Below are positions 17,560 through 27,055 of a DNA stretch of 64,000 bases, piece after piece. A model generated the notes under the pieces. The model worked only from the letters and a program-made list of their open reading frames with translations, was not told the origin of the DNA and made no database searches. Numbering within the stretch: position 1 is the first letter of the stretch; the number at the start of each line of letters is the position of its first letter. The stretch covers positions 124,001 to 188,000 of the forward strand of contig NZ_NBBJ01000001.1 in the NCBI RefSeq assembly GCF_002197665.1, read 5' to 3'. Source of the stretch: Sphingomonas mucosissima (GTDB lineage Bacteria; Pseudomonadota; Alphaproteobacteria; Sphingomonadales; Sphingomonadaceae). The position numbers were made by a program, and so were the translations under genes.

Positions 17560-18855
17560 TCAGCGGCGGGCCAGTGGTTCTGGATCGGGCGCGCGGCCTG
17601 CGACCATCGTGGCAATGGCGAGATCGCCGGTGACGTTGAGCGCGGTGCGGCACATGTCGAGCAGGCGATCGACGCCTAGCACGAGGCCGATCGCGGTCGG
17701 CGGCACGCCCACCATGCCCAGGATGATCGCGACCACCGGCAATGACCCCGCGGGCACGCCGGCGGTGCCGATGCCGCCCAGAATGCAGACCAGCATGACG
17801 GTGAGCTGCTGCCCGATCCCGAGCTCGACGCCGAAGAACTGCGCCAGGAAGATGACGGTGACGCCCTCGAAGATGGCGGTCCCGTTCTGGTTCGCGGTGG
17901 CGCCGATCGTCAGGACGAAGCGGGCGACGCGGCGGGGGAGGGCCAGCTCGTTTTCGGCGATGCGAAGGCTGGTGGGCAGCGTGGCGTTTGAAGAGGCGGT
18001 GGAGAAGGCCATCACCATCGCCTCCTGGCTGCCGCGGAAGAAGGCGAGCGGGCTCTTGCCGGCGGCGAGCCAGACGCCGAGCGAATAGACGATGATCAGC
18101 TGGATCAGCAGCGCGCCCAGCACGGTCGCCATATAGGCGCCGAGCCGCATGAGGATGTCGACGCCGAACAGCGCGGCGAGATTGTACATGAAGCAAGCGA
18201 CGGCGATGGGCGCCAAGCGGATAACATAACCGATCAGCGTCATCGTGACTTCAAGCAGGCCCTCGATCGCGCTTTGCAGCGTTGCCGTCTTCTCCGGCCC
18301 GGCGAGCACGATGCCGATGCCAAAAGCCAGCGCGAAGAACATGACGGCCAGGATGTCGTCATCGGCGGCGGCGCGGATCACGTTGGCGGGAATGATGCCG
18401 AGCACCGAATCGAGCGCGCCCGGTGCCTCGCGCGATTTCTGCACGATCGATGCGGCACCTTCGCCGGCGCGCGCCAGCAGCTCGCGCGCCATGGCAGGGT
18501 CAACGCCCTCGCCTGGGCGCAGTAGGTTGACGAGCGCAAGGCCGATCGCGACCGACAGACCGGAGAGGATCACCGTGAAGATCAACGTGCGCACGCCGAC
18601 GCGGCGGAGCGCGGCGATGTCGCCCATCTCGGCAATGCCGGTGACGAGCGCCGCGAACAGCAGCGGGATGACCAGCATGAAGAGCAGGCGCAGGAAGATC
18701 TGGCCGATCGGGCCAGTGACATAGGTGGTGACGTCCTGCACCCAGCTCGCATCGCCGGCGCTGAGCTTCACCAAGAGGCCGCCCACCAGCCCTATGACGA
18801 AGCCGGCGAGCATCTGGAGGTGCAGGGGAAAGCGCGGCGCCACCGTGTCGTTCAT
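17560..18855 (-). CDS. Dicarboxylate/amino acid:cation symporter (DAACS family)
   Basis: A sodium- or proton-coupled uptake transporter of 431 residues in the GltP/DctA family, taking up C4-dicarboxylates or acidic amino acids. The serine-rich re-entrant loop FSTASSNATLPTSL and the NQNGTAIFEGV motif of the substrate/cation site are present, with about eight helices. The start MNDTVAPRFPLHLQM at 18855 is chosen because an in-frame extension to 18990 overlaps the end region of the next gene and is not family-like. It ends 37 bases from the HerA-like gene, convergently. Confidence 0.92.
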   Translation of the reverse strand: MNDTVAPRFPLHLQMLAGFVIGLVGGLLVKLSAGDASWVQDVTTYVTGPIGQIFLRLLFMLVIPLLFAALVTGIAEMGDIAALRRVGVRTLIFTVILSGLSVAIGLALVNLLRPGEGVDPAMARELLARAGEGAASIVQKSREAPGALDSVLGIIPANVIRAAADDDILAVMFFALAFGIGIVLAGPEKTATLQSAIEGLLEVTMTLIGYVIRLAPIAVACFMYNLAALFGVDILMRLGAYMATVLGALLIQLIIVYSLGVWLAAGKSPLAFFRGSQEAMVMAFSTASSNATLPTSLRIAENELALPRRVARFVLTIGATANQNGTAIFEGVTVIFLAQFFGVELGIGQQLTVMLVCILGGIGTAGVPAGSLPVVAIILGMVGVPPTAIGLVLGVDRLLDMCRTALNVTGDLAIATMVAGRAPDPEPLARR

Positions 18856-18910
18856 GCTGCGCTGAACGCCGGATCCTTGCCCAAGGGCCCGAGCGGCCCT
18901 GGCGCCATGA

Positions 18911-19450
18911 CTATTCTTCGCTGGGGCCGAGCGCCGGATCGAGATCGCGCGGGCGGATGAAGCGGGTGAGCGTGCCGATCGCGGGGGCAAGCGCCGTCCA
19001 GTCGTCCACGTCGAAGGTCAGCTCCGCGAGCGTAGCGGTGGGATATTTCAGCTCTGCCTCGCGCACCAGGGCCGGGTCTCCGCTGCCCATGAGCAGCAGC
19101 ACGAAATCCTCCAGCCCCGGATTGTGCCCGATCATCAACAGGCGTTCGGCGTCGGCAGGCGATTCGCGCGCGACGTCGAGCAGCGTCGCGGAGGAGGCGA
19201 GATAGAGGCGCTTGTCCCAGGCGGGCTCGATCGGCTGTCGGTAGCCGGCGGCGACGTCCGCGATCGTCTGCACCACCCGCTCTGCCGGCGAGGCAACGAT
19301 ATGATCAAAGGAAAGGCCAAGCTCGCGCAGGTGTGCGCCGACCACCTGCGCCGCCTTGCGCCCCTTGGCATTGAGCGGGCGATCGAAATCGCGCGCAACC
19401 GTATCGTCCCAGCCCGATTTTGCGTGGCGCAGTAGCGTCAACGTCTTCAA
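18911..19450 (-). CDS. SixA-type histidine phosphatase
   Basis: A 179-residue phosphohistidine phosphatase of the histidine phosphatase superfamily. The catalytic RHG-like motif is LLRHAKSGWDD with Arg8-His9, and the second catalytic histidine lies in MIGHNPGLEDF. E. coli SixA acts on the nitrogen phosphotransferase protein NPr. This window also encodes PtsP (53194-55464), the enzyme I of that system, though far away, so a functional link is only suggestive. The gene follows the DinG-like helicase with a 12-base gap and is likely in its operon. Confidence 0.9.
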   Translation of the reverse strand: MKTLTLLRHAKSGWDDTVARDFDRPLNAKGRKAAQVVGAHLRELGLSFDHIVASPAERVVQTIADVAAGYRQPIEPAWDKRLYLASSATLLDVARESPADAERLLMIGHNPGLEDFVLLLMGSGDPALVREAELKYPTATLAELTFDVDDWTALAPAIGTLTRFIRPRDLDPALGPSEE

Positions 19451-19462
19451 GCTTGCTCTCCG

Positions 19463-22195
19463 TCAGGGTGCGGGAGCCGCCTCATGCCCGAAGGTTGCGT
19501 GCGAGGAAAGCCGGGAAGATACCCTGGTGATCGCCTCGTCCAGCGAAACGCGCGCGATCGGCACGCCGGGCGGAAAGGCATCAAGCAGGCGTGACGGGGT
19601 GGCGGCCGACAGCAGCACGAACACGCCGCGATCCTCCGCGGATCGGATGAGGCGGCCAAACGCCTGCGCCATGCGGGCGCGCACGATGCGATCGTCATAG
19701 GCGCTGCCGCCGCCCGCCAGCCGGCGTGCGGCATGCAGCACGGTTGGCTTGGGCCAGGGCACGCCCTCCATCACCACCAGCCGAAGCGAGTGGCCGGGCA
19801 CGTCCACCCCGTCGCGCAACGCGTCCGTGCCCAGCAGCGAGGCGTGCGAATCATCGCGAAAGATGTCGACTAACGTGCCGGTGTCGATCGGATCGACATG
19901 CTGGGCCAACAAAGGCAGGCCGGCGCGCGCCAGCCGATCGGCGATCCGGGCGTGAACGCCGCGCAGCCGGCGAATGGCGGTGAAGAGCCCAAGGGTGCCG
20001 CCGCCCGCCGCCTCGATCAGTCGGGCATAGGCGCCCGCCAGTGCTGGCACGTCGCCGCGCTTCACGTCCGTCACCACCAGCACCTCGGCACGGGCGGCAT
20101 AATCGAACGGGCTTTCGGCTTCGAATCGCGACGCCGGGCGGGCAAGGTGCGGCGCGCCGACGCGGGCCTCCGCGGTTTCCCAACTGCCCCCGGCGGTGAG
20201 CGTCGCCGACGTGACGAGCGCGCCGTGCGCGGGCTTCAAGACGATCTCGGCGAACGGGCGGGTCGGATCGAGCCAGCGACGGTGCAGCCCGACATCGAAT
20301 TCGCGCCCCTCGCCGCGGTCAACGGCGAGCCAATCAACGAAATCCGCGCTCGCCGGGCCGCCGATCCGGGCGATCAGCGACAGCCATGCCGCGACGATCT
20401 CCGCGCGCCAGCCGATTGAGGCGATCGCCCCTTCGACGCGCGCGCGGGCGGCGCCATCGAGCCAGTCGGGCGCGTCAGAAAGCACGGCCTCCAGCCGCTT
20501 GCCCAGCGCTACGAGCGGGCGGTACAAAGCGTCCAACGCCTCGGCCGCCGGCGCCGCCGCCTCGATCAGCTCCGGCGTTGGCTCGGCGAGTTCGGTTTCC
20601 AGGCCGTATCCGGCGTCTTCCGCTCCCTCGGCGCGCGCGTACGTCAGCCCGCGTACGCTGGCGAGCAGCGTCTCAATCGGTCCGAACGGTGCGCCTTCGG
20701 CCAATCGCTGCAGCCAGCCGTCTGCGGCCAAGCCCTGCGCTGCCTTCACCGCGTCCGCGATCGCCTGCGCGCCGCCCTCGTCATAGCTCGCGACATCGGA
20801 TAGCCGAGCGGCGAGGCCACGGCGCCGGCCGCGGCTGTTTCCTTCCGGCCCGACGATCCAGCGGCGTAGCTCGATCGTTTCCTGTCCGGTGAGTGCCGTC
20901 GCAAACATCGAGTCGGCGGCGTCGAACAGGTGATGGCCCTCGTCGAAGACGTAACGCGTCGGCCGGGTCGACAGCTCACGTCCACGCGCGGCGTTGACCA
21001 TCACCAAGGCATGATTGGCGATGACGATGTCCGCTTCCGCGGAGGCCCGGGCAGCGCGCTCGATGAAGCACTTTCGATAATGGGGGCAGCCGGCATAGAC
21101 GCACTCGCCGCGGCGATCGGTCAGCGCGGTGGAGCCGTTGCGGCGGAACAAGGTGGTGAGCCAGCCCGGCAAGTCGCCGCCGACCATGTCGCCATCGGCG
21201 GTATAGGCGGCCCAGCGGGCGACCAGTTGCGCCAGAACCGCGGCGCGCCCGGCGAAGCCGCCCTGCAGGGCGTCTTCCAGGTTCAGGAGACAAAGGTAAT
21301 TCTCGCGGCCCTTGCGCGTCACGACCTTGCTGCGGCGAACGGCGTCGTCGGTATAAATCCGCCGAGTTTCACGGCTGAGCTGGCGTTGCAGCGCCTTGGT
21401 ATAGGTGGACACCCAAACCGCGCCGCCGGCTGCGTTCGACCACAGACTGGCGGGGGCGAGATAGCCAAGCGTCTTTCCGATTCCCGTGCCGGCCTCCGCC
21501 AGCACCAGATTGGGCGCGTCACGCGTGGGGCGAGGGGCGAACGCGCCCGAGGCTGCTTCCGCGAAGGCGCGCTGCCCCGGTCGGGTCTCGGCGCCCGGGC
21601 CGACGAGCGTGGCGAGGGTCCGCTGCGTTGTTGCTGCGTCGAGAGTGACGACACGCGGTACCGGGCGCGGTGTCGCCTCTTCCCATTCGGGCAGCTTGGA
21701 AAACAGCCAGCGCTCGTCCCGCGCCGGTTTGCGGATACGCTCGACCAGCATCGGCGCCCAGGACCAGCGCAGCCGGAACAAAAATTGTGCGGACGCCCAG
21801 GCGCCCTCGCGCTCCGCCCATTCTCCATCGGGGATCGCTAGCAGCCGCTCGGTGGCTGCTAGCAGAAAGGGCGCAACGGCGCCGTCGTCAGCCGGCAGGT
21901 CGAGCCCGGTGACGGCGGCAAGCCCCTTAGGCGTCGGCACCATGAAGCTGGCCGGGCGGAGAAAGGCGAACAGCTCCAGCAGATCCAGGCCGGACAGATC
22001 GGCATAGCCGAGCCGTTGGCCGATCAGCGGCGCGTTCATCATGATCATCGGCGTGTCGGCCGCGGTACGGATCGCTTCCCCGCGCGACACGGCACGCACC
22101 GTGTCGCCATGCGCGATCCAGATGCCGGTGTGGCTCGCGTGGAGCGCCGGATAGGGGAGCGAAGTCACCGGCGGCGTGATAGAACAAAGCGGCAA
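19463..22195 (-). CDS. DinG/XPD-family ATP-dependent DNA helicase
   Basis: A 910-residue superfamily 2 iron-sulfur helicase. Walker A is EAGTGIGKTLGYLAP. Four cysteines of a probable [4Fe-4S] cluster are present: one in ENYLCLLN, three in CVYAGCPHYRKC. The DEAH box reads DEGH (VFDEGHHLFDAAD). C-terminal motifs include LLGTDALRDGVDVPG and QAFGRLIRSAEDRG. Such enzymes unwind D-loops, R-loops or damaged duplexes. The roughly 200-residue N-terminal region before Walker A is unlike E. coli DinG and is seen in alphaproteobacterial relatives. The start is uncertain by a few codons; a GTG at 22168 is an alternative. Confidence 0.88.
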   Translation of the reverse strand: MPLCSITPPVTSLPYPALHASHTGIWIAHGDTVRAVSRGEAIRTAADTPMIMMNAPLIGQRLGYADLSGLDLLELFAFLRPASFMVPTPKGLAAVTGLDLPADDGAVAPFLLAATERLLAIPDGEWAEREGAWASAQFLFRLRWSWAPMLVERIRKPARDERWLFSKLPEWEEATPRPVPRVVTLDAATTQRTLATLVGPGAETRPGQRAFAEAASGAFAPRPTRDAPNLVLAEAGTGIGKTLGYLAPASLWSNAAGGAVWVSTYTKALQRQLSRETRRIYTDDAVRRSKVVTRKGRENYLCLLNLEDALQGGFAGRAAVLAQLVARWAAYTADGDMVGGDLPGWLTTLFRRNGSTALTDRRGECVYAGCPHYRKCFIERAARASAEADIVIANHALVMVNAARGRELSTRPTRYVFDEGHHLFDAADSMFATALTGQETIELRRWIVGPEGNSRGRRRGLAARLSDVASYDEGGAQAIADAVKAAQGLAADGWLQRLAEGAPFGPIETLLASVRGLTYARAEGAEDAGYGLETELAEPTPELIEAAAPAAEALDALYRPLVALGKRLEAVLSDAPDWLDGAARARVEGAIASIGWRAEIVAAWLSLIARIGGPASADFVDWLAVDRGEGREFDVGLHRRWLDPTRPFAEIVLKPAHGALVTSATLTAGGSWETAEARVGAPHLARPASRFEAESPFDYAARAEVLVVTDVKRGDVPALAGAYARLIEAAGGGTLGLFTAIRRLRGVHARIADRLARAGLPLLAQHVDPIDTGTLVDIFRDDSHASLLGTDALRDGVDVPGHSLRLVVMEGVPWPKPTVLHAARRLAGGGSAYDDRIVRARMAQAFGRLIRSAEDRGVFVLLSAATPSRLLDAFPPGVPIARVSLDEAITRVSSRLSSHATFGHEAAPAP

Positions 22196-22368
22196 CCGGG
22201 GCTAGTGCGTTGCCGCCGTCCGTGGTTCTTGTACTTGCGACGCATCATCAATGAACGCCGGCGGGTCTGGCAGCGATTACTGCCGACAAAGCGCACGCAA
22301 AGGGTGGATTCGGCCGGCCCCCTGTGCTTAAGGCCTCCTGTTTTCGGTTTTGTAAGGCGAGCTCCGGC

Positions 22369-23568
22369 ATGAACATTCATGAATATCAGGCCAAGGAACT
22401 GCTGGCGAAGTTCGGCGTGCCCGTTCCCGCGGGCTTTGCGGCGCTGAGCGTCGAAGAAGCGGTAGAAGCCTCCAAGAAGCTGCCGGGGCCGCTGTATGTC
22501 GTGAAGGCGCAGATCCACGCGGGCGGCCGCGGCAAGGGCAAGTTCAAGGAACTGCCGGCGGAAGCCAAGGGCGGCGTTCGCCTCGCCAAGACCGAGGACG
22601 AGGTTCGCCACGCCGCGACCGAGATGCTCGGCAACACGCTGGTGACGATCCAGACGGGCGACGCCGGCAAGCAGGTCAACCGCCTGTACGTGACCGATGG
22701 CGTCGACATCGCCAAGGAATTCTACCTGGCGCTGCTCGTCAACCGTGCCACCAGCCGGATCTCGATGGTCGTCTCGACGGAGGGCGGCATGGACATCGAA
22801 ACCGTCGCGCATGACACGCCCGAGAAGATCCATTCGATCGACATTGATCCGGCAACTGGCCTCATGCCGCACCACGGCCGCGCTGTCGCGGCGGCGCTCG
22901 GCCTCACCGGCGATCTCGCGAAGCAGGCGGCAAATGTCGCCGCGAAGCTGTATGATGCGTTCCTCGGCACCGATGCCGAGCAGATCGAGATCAACCCGCT
23001 GGCCGTTACTGAGGACGGCAAGCTGATGGTGCTCGACGCCAAGGTCGGCTTCGACGGCAATGCGATGTTCCGCCACAAGGACCTGATGGAACTGCGCGAC
23101 GAGACCGAGGAAGACCCGGCCGAGCTGGAAGCGTCCAAGTACGACCTCGCCTACATCAAGCTCGATGGTGACATCGGCTGCATGGTGAACGGCGCCGGCC
23201 TTGCCATGGCGACGATGGACATCATCAAGCTGAACGGGATGTTCCCGGCCAACTTCCTCGACGTCGGCGGCGGCGCTTCGAAGGAGAAGGTGACGGCGGC
23301 GTTCAAGATCATCCTTGCCGATCCGAACGTGAAGGGCATCCTCGTCAACATCTTTGGCGGCATCATGAAGTGCGACATCATCGCCGAGGGCATCGTTGCC
23401 GCGGCGAAGGAAGTTAATCTGTCGGTGCCGCTTGTGGTTCGCCTCGAGGGTACCAATGTCGAGCAGGGCAAGGAAATTCTCGCGAATTCCGGCCTCGCCA
23501 TCGTTCCTGCGAACGACCTGGGCGATGCTGCACAGAAGATCGTCGCCGAGGTGAAGAAGGCGGCGTAA
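22369..23568 (+). CDS. sucC: Succinate-CoA ligase (ADP-forming) subunit beta
   Basis: SucC is the ATP-grasp beta subunit of succinyl-CoA synthetase in the TCA cycle, making succinate and ATP. The 399-residue protein starts [20 protein letters not shown], carries [16 protein letters not shown] in the ATP-grasp domain and ends with the CoA-ligase domain ([30 protein letters not shown]). The alpha subunit gene sucD does not follow, which is the usual partner in many bacteria; etfB and etfA do. The start at 22369 is preferred over an upstream frame extension with non-family residues. Confidence 0.97.
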   Translation: MNIHEYQAKELLAKFGVPVPAGFAALSVEEAVEASKKLPGPLYVVKAQIHAGGRGKGKFKELPAEAKGGVRLAKTEDEVRHAATEMLGNTLVTIQTGDAGKQVNRLYVTDGVDIAKEFYLALLVNRATSRISMVVSTEGGMDIETVAHDTPEKIHSIDIDPATGLMPHHGRAVAAALGLTGDLAKQAANVAAKLYDAFLGTDAEQIEINPLAVTEDGKLMVLDAKVGFDGNAMFRHKDLMELRDETEEDPAELEASKYDLAYIKLDGDIGCMVNGAGLAMATMDIIKLNGMFPANFLDVGGGASKEKVTAAFKIILADPNVKGILVNIFGGIMKCDIIAEGIVAAAKEVNLSVPLVVRLEGTNVEQGKEILANSGLAIVPANDLGDAAQKIVAEVKKAA

Positions 23569-23591
23569 GTTTCGACTGATCGTTCTCCATC

Positions 23592-23672
23592 GTCATGCCG
23601 GCTTCTGCCGGCATCTCCCCGACATGGAGCGCGACGCAACCGGGAGACCTCGGCGTTGGCCGGGGTGACGCT
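23592..23672. repeat. Extragenic palindromes between sucC and etfB
   Basis: A compact palindrome GTCATGCCGGC-TTCT-GCCGGCATC lies at 23592-23614, and a related GGCCGGGGTGACG end lies at 23657-23670, together filling most of the 116-base gap. They belong to the same class as the array at 2561-3050 and could form a hairpin in a sucC-etfB transcript. Confidence 0.65.
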
Positions 23673-23684
23673 TGGGAGAGTGGA

Positions 23685-24434
23685 ATGAAGGTTCTGGTGC
23701 CGGTCAAGCGCGTGCTTGACTATAATGTGAAGCCCCGCGTGAAGGCGGACGGGACGGGGGTCGATCTGGCCAACGTCAAGATGAGCATGAACCCGTTCGA
23801 CGAGATCGCGGTCGAGGAAGCCATCCGCCTGAAGGAAAAGGGCGTGGCGACTGAAATCGTCGTGGTCTCCATCGGCGAGCAGAAGGCGCAGGAAACGCTG
23901 CGCACGGCGCTCGCCATGGGTGCGGATCGCGCGATCCTCGTTACGTCCGAGGACAAGGTCGAGCCGCTGGCCGTTGCCAAGATCCTGAAGGCGATCGCCG
24001 ACGAGGAACAGCCGCAGCTGATCATCCTGGGCAAGCAGGCGATCGACGACGACAACAACCAGACGGGCCAGATGCTGGCGGGCCTGCTCGGCTGGGGCCA
24101 GGGCACGTTTGCGTCCAAGGTCGAAGTGTCGGGCGAGACCGTCAAGGTCACGCGCGAAGTCGATGGCGGTCTGGAAACCGACAACTTCAAGCTGCCGGCG
24201 ATCGTCACCACCGATCTCCGCCTGAACGAGCCGCGCTACGCCTCGCTGCCGAACATCATGAAGGCAAAGTCGAAGCCGCTCGCGGCCAAGACCGCCGCCG
24301 ATTTCGGCGTCGACACGAGCCCGCGTGTCAAGACCGTGAAGGTCGTCGAGCCCGGCAAGCGCCAGGCCGGCGTCAAGGTTGCCGATGTCGACGAGCTGGT
24401 GATGCGGCTCAAGGCGATGGGCGTCGCGAAGTAA
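23685..24434 (+). CDS. etfB: Electron transfer flavoprotein subunit beta
   Basis: EtfB forms, with EtfA, the soluble FAD/AMP flavoprotein that takes electrons from acyl-CoA and other dehydrogenases and passes them to ETF-ubiquinone oxidoreductase. The 249-residue protein has the standard start [19 protein letters not shown], the AMP-binding region around [22 protein letters not shown] and the [26 protein letters not shown] recognition loop. A GGGAGAG ribosome-binding site precedes the ATG. It is followed 76 bases later by etfA. Confidence 0.97.
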   Translation: MKVLVPVKRVLDYNVKPRVKADGTGVDLANVKMSMNPFDEIAVEEAIRLKEKGVATEIVVVSIGEQKAQETLRTALAMGADRAILVTSEDKVEPLAVAKILKAIADEEQPQLIILGKQAIDDDNNQTGQMLAGLLGWGQGTFASKVEVSGETVKVTREVDGGLETDNFKLPAIVTTDLRLNEPRYASLPNIMKAKSKPLAAKTAADFGVDTSPRVKTVKVVEPGKRQAGVKVADVDELVMRLKAMGVAK

Positions 24435-24510
24435 GCGCACCGCCGGTCACTGATCCCGTCCCGGGCGCCGCGTACAAGTGGCCCCGACGGGGAGAGGAAA
24501 GAGGTTCAAG

Positions 24511-25440
24511 ATGAAGACTCTGGTTTGGGTCGAGCATGACGGATCGACCGTCAAGGATGCCACGCTTGCCGCGGTGACCGCCGCGTCGAAGCTGGGCGAA
24601 GTTCACCTGCTGGTCGCCGGCAAGGGCGTGGATGGCGTTGCGCAGGCAGCCGCCAAGATTGCCGGTGTCGGCAAGGTTCATGTCGCGGATGACGATGCTT
24701 ACGCGCATGCGCTGGCCGAGAATGTGGCGCCGCTGATCGTTGAGCTGATGGGCCATCACGACGCGTTCGTCGCGCCGGCTACCACCTCGGCGAAGAACAT
24801 CGCGCCGCGCGTCGCCGCGCTGCTCGATGTGATGCAGATCTCCGAAGTGCTCTCGGTCGAGAGCGAGGACACCTTCACCCGCCCGATCTATGCCGGCAAC
24901 GCGATCGCGACCGTGCAGACGTCGGACGCCAAGAAGGTGCTGACCGTCCGCACCACTGCCTTTGAGAAGGCAGCTGCCGAGGGCGGTTCAGGCACGGTCG
25001 AGGCCGTTGCCTCCACCGGCGACAAGGGCCTCTCCACCTACGAGAGCTCGGAAATCGCCAAGAGCGCCCGTCCGGAGCTCGCCAGCGCGAAGATCATCGT
25101 CTCCGGCGGCCGTGCGCTGCAGAACGGCGAGAATTTCACCAAGCTCATCGAGCCGCTGGCCGACAAGCTGGGCGCAGGCGTCGGCGCTAGCCGTGCCGCG
25201 GTGGACGCCGGCTTCGTGCCGAACGACTATCAGGTCGGTCAGACCGGCAAGATCGTCGCGCCGGAAGTGTATATCGCGGTCGGCATCTCGGGCGCGATCC
25301 AGCACCTTGCCGGCATGAAGGACTCCAAGACCATCATCGCCATCAACAAGGACGAGGATGCGCCAATCTTCCAGGTGGCGGACCTCGGCCTCGTCGGCGA
25401 CCTGTTCAAGCTCGTCCCGGAGCTGACCGAGAAGCTCTGA
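24511..25440 (+). CDS. etfA: Electron transfer flavoprotein subunit alpha
   Basis: EtfA is the FAD-binding partner of EtfB. The 309-residue protein starts [21 protein letters not shown] and has the alpha-subunit FAD signature in its C-terminal half: [43 protein letters not shown] and [32 protein letters not shown] purine tract precedes the start. The sucC-etfB-etfA run closes with an intrinsic terminator at 25531-25567. Confidence 0.97.
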   Translation: MKTLVWVEHDGSTVKDATLAAVTAASKLGEVHLLVAGKGVDGVAQAAAKIAGVGKVHVADDDAYAHALAENVAPLIVELMGHHDAFVAPATTSAKNIAPRVAALLDVMQISEVLSVESEDTFTRPIYAGNAIATVQTSDAKKVLTVRTTAFEKAAAEGGSGTVEAVASTGDKGLSTYESSEIAKSARPELASAKIIVSGGRALQNGENFTKLIEPLADKLGAGVGASRAAVDAGFVPNDYQVGQTGKIVAPEVYIAVGISGAIQHLAGMKDSKTIIAINKDEDAPIFQVADLGLVGDLFKLVPELTEKL

Positions 25441-25530
25441 GCGCCAACTGGCAAGCGTTTCCGCCGCTGGCGGGCCCCTGTGGGTGCCAAACGCGGAAGC
25501 GCTGAGGTCTTTGATTGGATCGATGTAAGG

Positions 25531-25567
25531 AAAGGGCGGCGCTGACGGGCAGCGTCGCCCTTTCTTT
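25531..25567 (+). terminator. Intrinsic terminator after etfA
   Basis: AAAGGGCGGCGCTG pairs with CAGCGTCGCCCTTT (14 positions, one G-U) around a five-base loop, followed by CTTTGTT. On the other strand the stem is followed by CCTTAC, so it may also serve the convergent small gene at 25653-25832. Upstream, 25453-25504 holds a second weaker inverted repeat (GCGTTTCCGC and GCGGAAGCGC). Confidence 0.9.
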
Positions 25568-25652
25568 GTTCGGCGGGTGATCGGAAAATACTTGTTGTTT
25601 CGCCCGATCAGGGCGGCCGTCCGGCAGCATCGCTTCACGCCAGCGATGCCGG

Positions 25653-25832
25653 TCAGTGTCCGCCGCTCCCGCTTGGATTGGAGCGGTGCCAAGCAATCGC
25701 CTGCGCAAGCTCATGCTGATACGCGAGTTCCAGATGCGCCGCCTGCGCGCGCTCGTCTCGCGCCCGCTTCGCAGCGCGTCGCTCCGCGACGGCCCGCTCG
25801 CGGTGATAAAAATCTGGGCCCTTATTCGGCAT
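25653..25832 (-). CDS. Small charged hypothetical protein
   Basis: Not recognised by family. A 59-residue protein starts MPNKGPDFYHRERAVAERR at 25832 with a good CAGGAG ribosome-binding site. It is rich in Ala, Arg and Glu, consistent with one amphipathic or coiled helix from about residue 12 to 45, and has a Gly/Ser/His tail. An extension to 25910 is possible but lacks a comparable ribosome site. It is convergent with etfA. The remaining sequence between 25833 and 26127 shows no gene. Confidence 0.6.
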   Translation of the reverse strand: MPNKGPDFYHRERAVAERRAAKRARDERAQAAHLELAYQHELAQAIAWHRSNPSGSGGH

Positions 25833-26127
25833 CGTTACCGCTCCTGACGGTTGATCTACGTACCTCTCCTCTCGAGGTATCTGGTGAAGCGTGCCGATGA
25901 TCGGTGCCAAGGTGTGAATGACCGGTGGCGCCGATCTCGTTGTTCTTGCCGCAATTTATGGTCCGCGGCGACGTGCCTGCCGCTCGCCGGCTAGAGGCGG
26001 TGAGTGGGCCGGTGGCGCGCGGCGGTGGCACCGATATGCCTGACCCCAGTCCGCTACCCCCGAGTACAGTGGTCGCCCGTGGCCGGGGCCAGTTCCGCTC
26101 GCAGCCTGCTGTCGCTACCAGGACGGG

Positions 26128-26721
26128 ATGATCACCTCAGCCCGGCTTCCGCCCCAAGCGGCCGCGCTTGCGATCGCCGCGCTGGCACTCGCAGGCTGCA
26201 GCACGACCAGTTACCGTCCGGTCAGCGATACACCGGTGGTGGTGGGCAAACCCTATGCCGTGCGCGGTGTGACCTATCGTCCGGCTGCCGACCCAACCTT
26301 CGATGTTCTCGGCTACGCTAGTTGGTATGGTTTCGAAAGCGGCAACCAAGTCGCTCTGGGCGAACGGTTTCGACCTAAATGGATCACGGGCGCGCACACC
26401 ACGCTGCCGTTGCCGACCTATGTGGAAGTGACGGCGCTTGAAACGGGGCGGACGATCCTGGTGCGGATCAATGATCGTGGGCCGTTTGCGCGTGGGCGCA
26501 TCATCGACCTTTCGCGGGGCGCCGCCGAGCAGCTTGGGATTCGCAGCACCGGCGTTGCCGCCGTCAGGGTGCGGCGTGTCGATCCGCCCGAGAAGGAGCG
26601 CGCGCGGCTGCGGGCCGGCAAGGCTGTACCAGAGCGTCCAAGGCTTAGTGAGGCTGCCTTGGCCTCGCTAAGGGCGCAACTGGCGGACGGCGTGCGGCAG
26701 GGGCTGGTGCAGGCGCCCTGA
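26128..26721 (+). CDS. RlpA-type septal ring lytic transglycosylase-like lipoprotein
   Basis: A 197-residue lipoprotein (LAGC with Cys24) carrying a double-psi beta-barrel domain of the RlpA family, which cleaves denuded peptidoglycan strands in some bacteria. Visible motifs are GYASWYG with a following GERF, AHTTLPLPTYVEVTALETGR, and RINDRGPFARGRIIDLSRGAAEQLG, which ends the barrel. It lacks the C-terminal SPOR domain found in E. coli RlpA. The C-terminal 40 residues are charged and probably not a folded domain. Lytic activity is inferred, not visible. Confidence 0.88.
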   Translation: MITSARLPPQAAALAIAALALAGCSTTSYRPVSDTPVVVGKPYAVRGVTYRPAADPTFDVLGYASWYGFESGNQVALGERFRPKWITGAHTTLPLPTYVEVTALETGRTILVRINDRGPFARGRIIDLSRGAAEQLGIRSTGVAAVRVRRVDPPEKERARLRAGKAVPERPRLSEAALASLRAQLADGVRQGLVQAP

Positions 26722-26893
26722 CCGGCTGACCGTCCCGGCGGGTAGCTGCATTGGCGATGCAGGCGCGCGACAGCTGGAAGGCGCCTAGCGCGCGCTCCAG
26801 AAACCGGTGGCGTGCCCACAGTACGGAGGGTTTTGCCCGCCCGCCGCCGTCCTCCGTTCAAGCGGGCATCGATAGGGAGCGCGGGCCTGAATC

Positions 26894-26926
26894 AAAAACC
26901 CCGCCAGACCGATGGTCTAGCGGGGC
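26894..26926 (-). terminator. Intrinsic terminator of tRNA-Val
   Basis: On the minus strand, GCCCCGC-T-AGACC pairs with GGTCT-G-GCGGGG around a three-base loop and runs into TTTTTG. It lies a few bases after the 3' end of tRNA-Val. Confidence 0.85.
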
Positions 26927-26932
26927 TTTCGA

Positions 26933-27007
26933 TGGTGGGCGTGGCAAGGATTGAACTTGCGACCCCTGCGATGTCAACACAGTGCTCTACCACTGAGCTA
27001 CACGCCC
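26933..27007 (-). tRNA. tRNA-Val (anticodon GAC)
   Basis: The minus strand folds as a complete cloverleaf: acceptor GGGCGTG/CACGCCC, D arm GCTC/GAGC, anticodon stem CTGTG/CGCAG with loop TTGACAT (anticodon GAC, valine GUC/GUU), and T arm GCAAG/CTTGC with TTCAATC. The CCA end is encoded. It is transcribed away from cpdR and followed by its own terminator. Confidence 0.97.
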
Positions 27008-27055
27008 TCCGGGAGCGGGGCCATTAGCCGGGCCTATAGACCGGCGCAAGCCCTG

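Noticed and set aside
22165..22368. Small basic frame upstream of sucC on the minus strand
   Set aside because: The MRRKYKNHGRRQRT-like stretch is part of a long frame antisense to sucC and has no ribosome-binding site.
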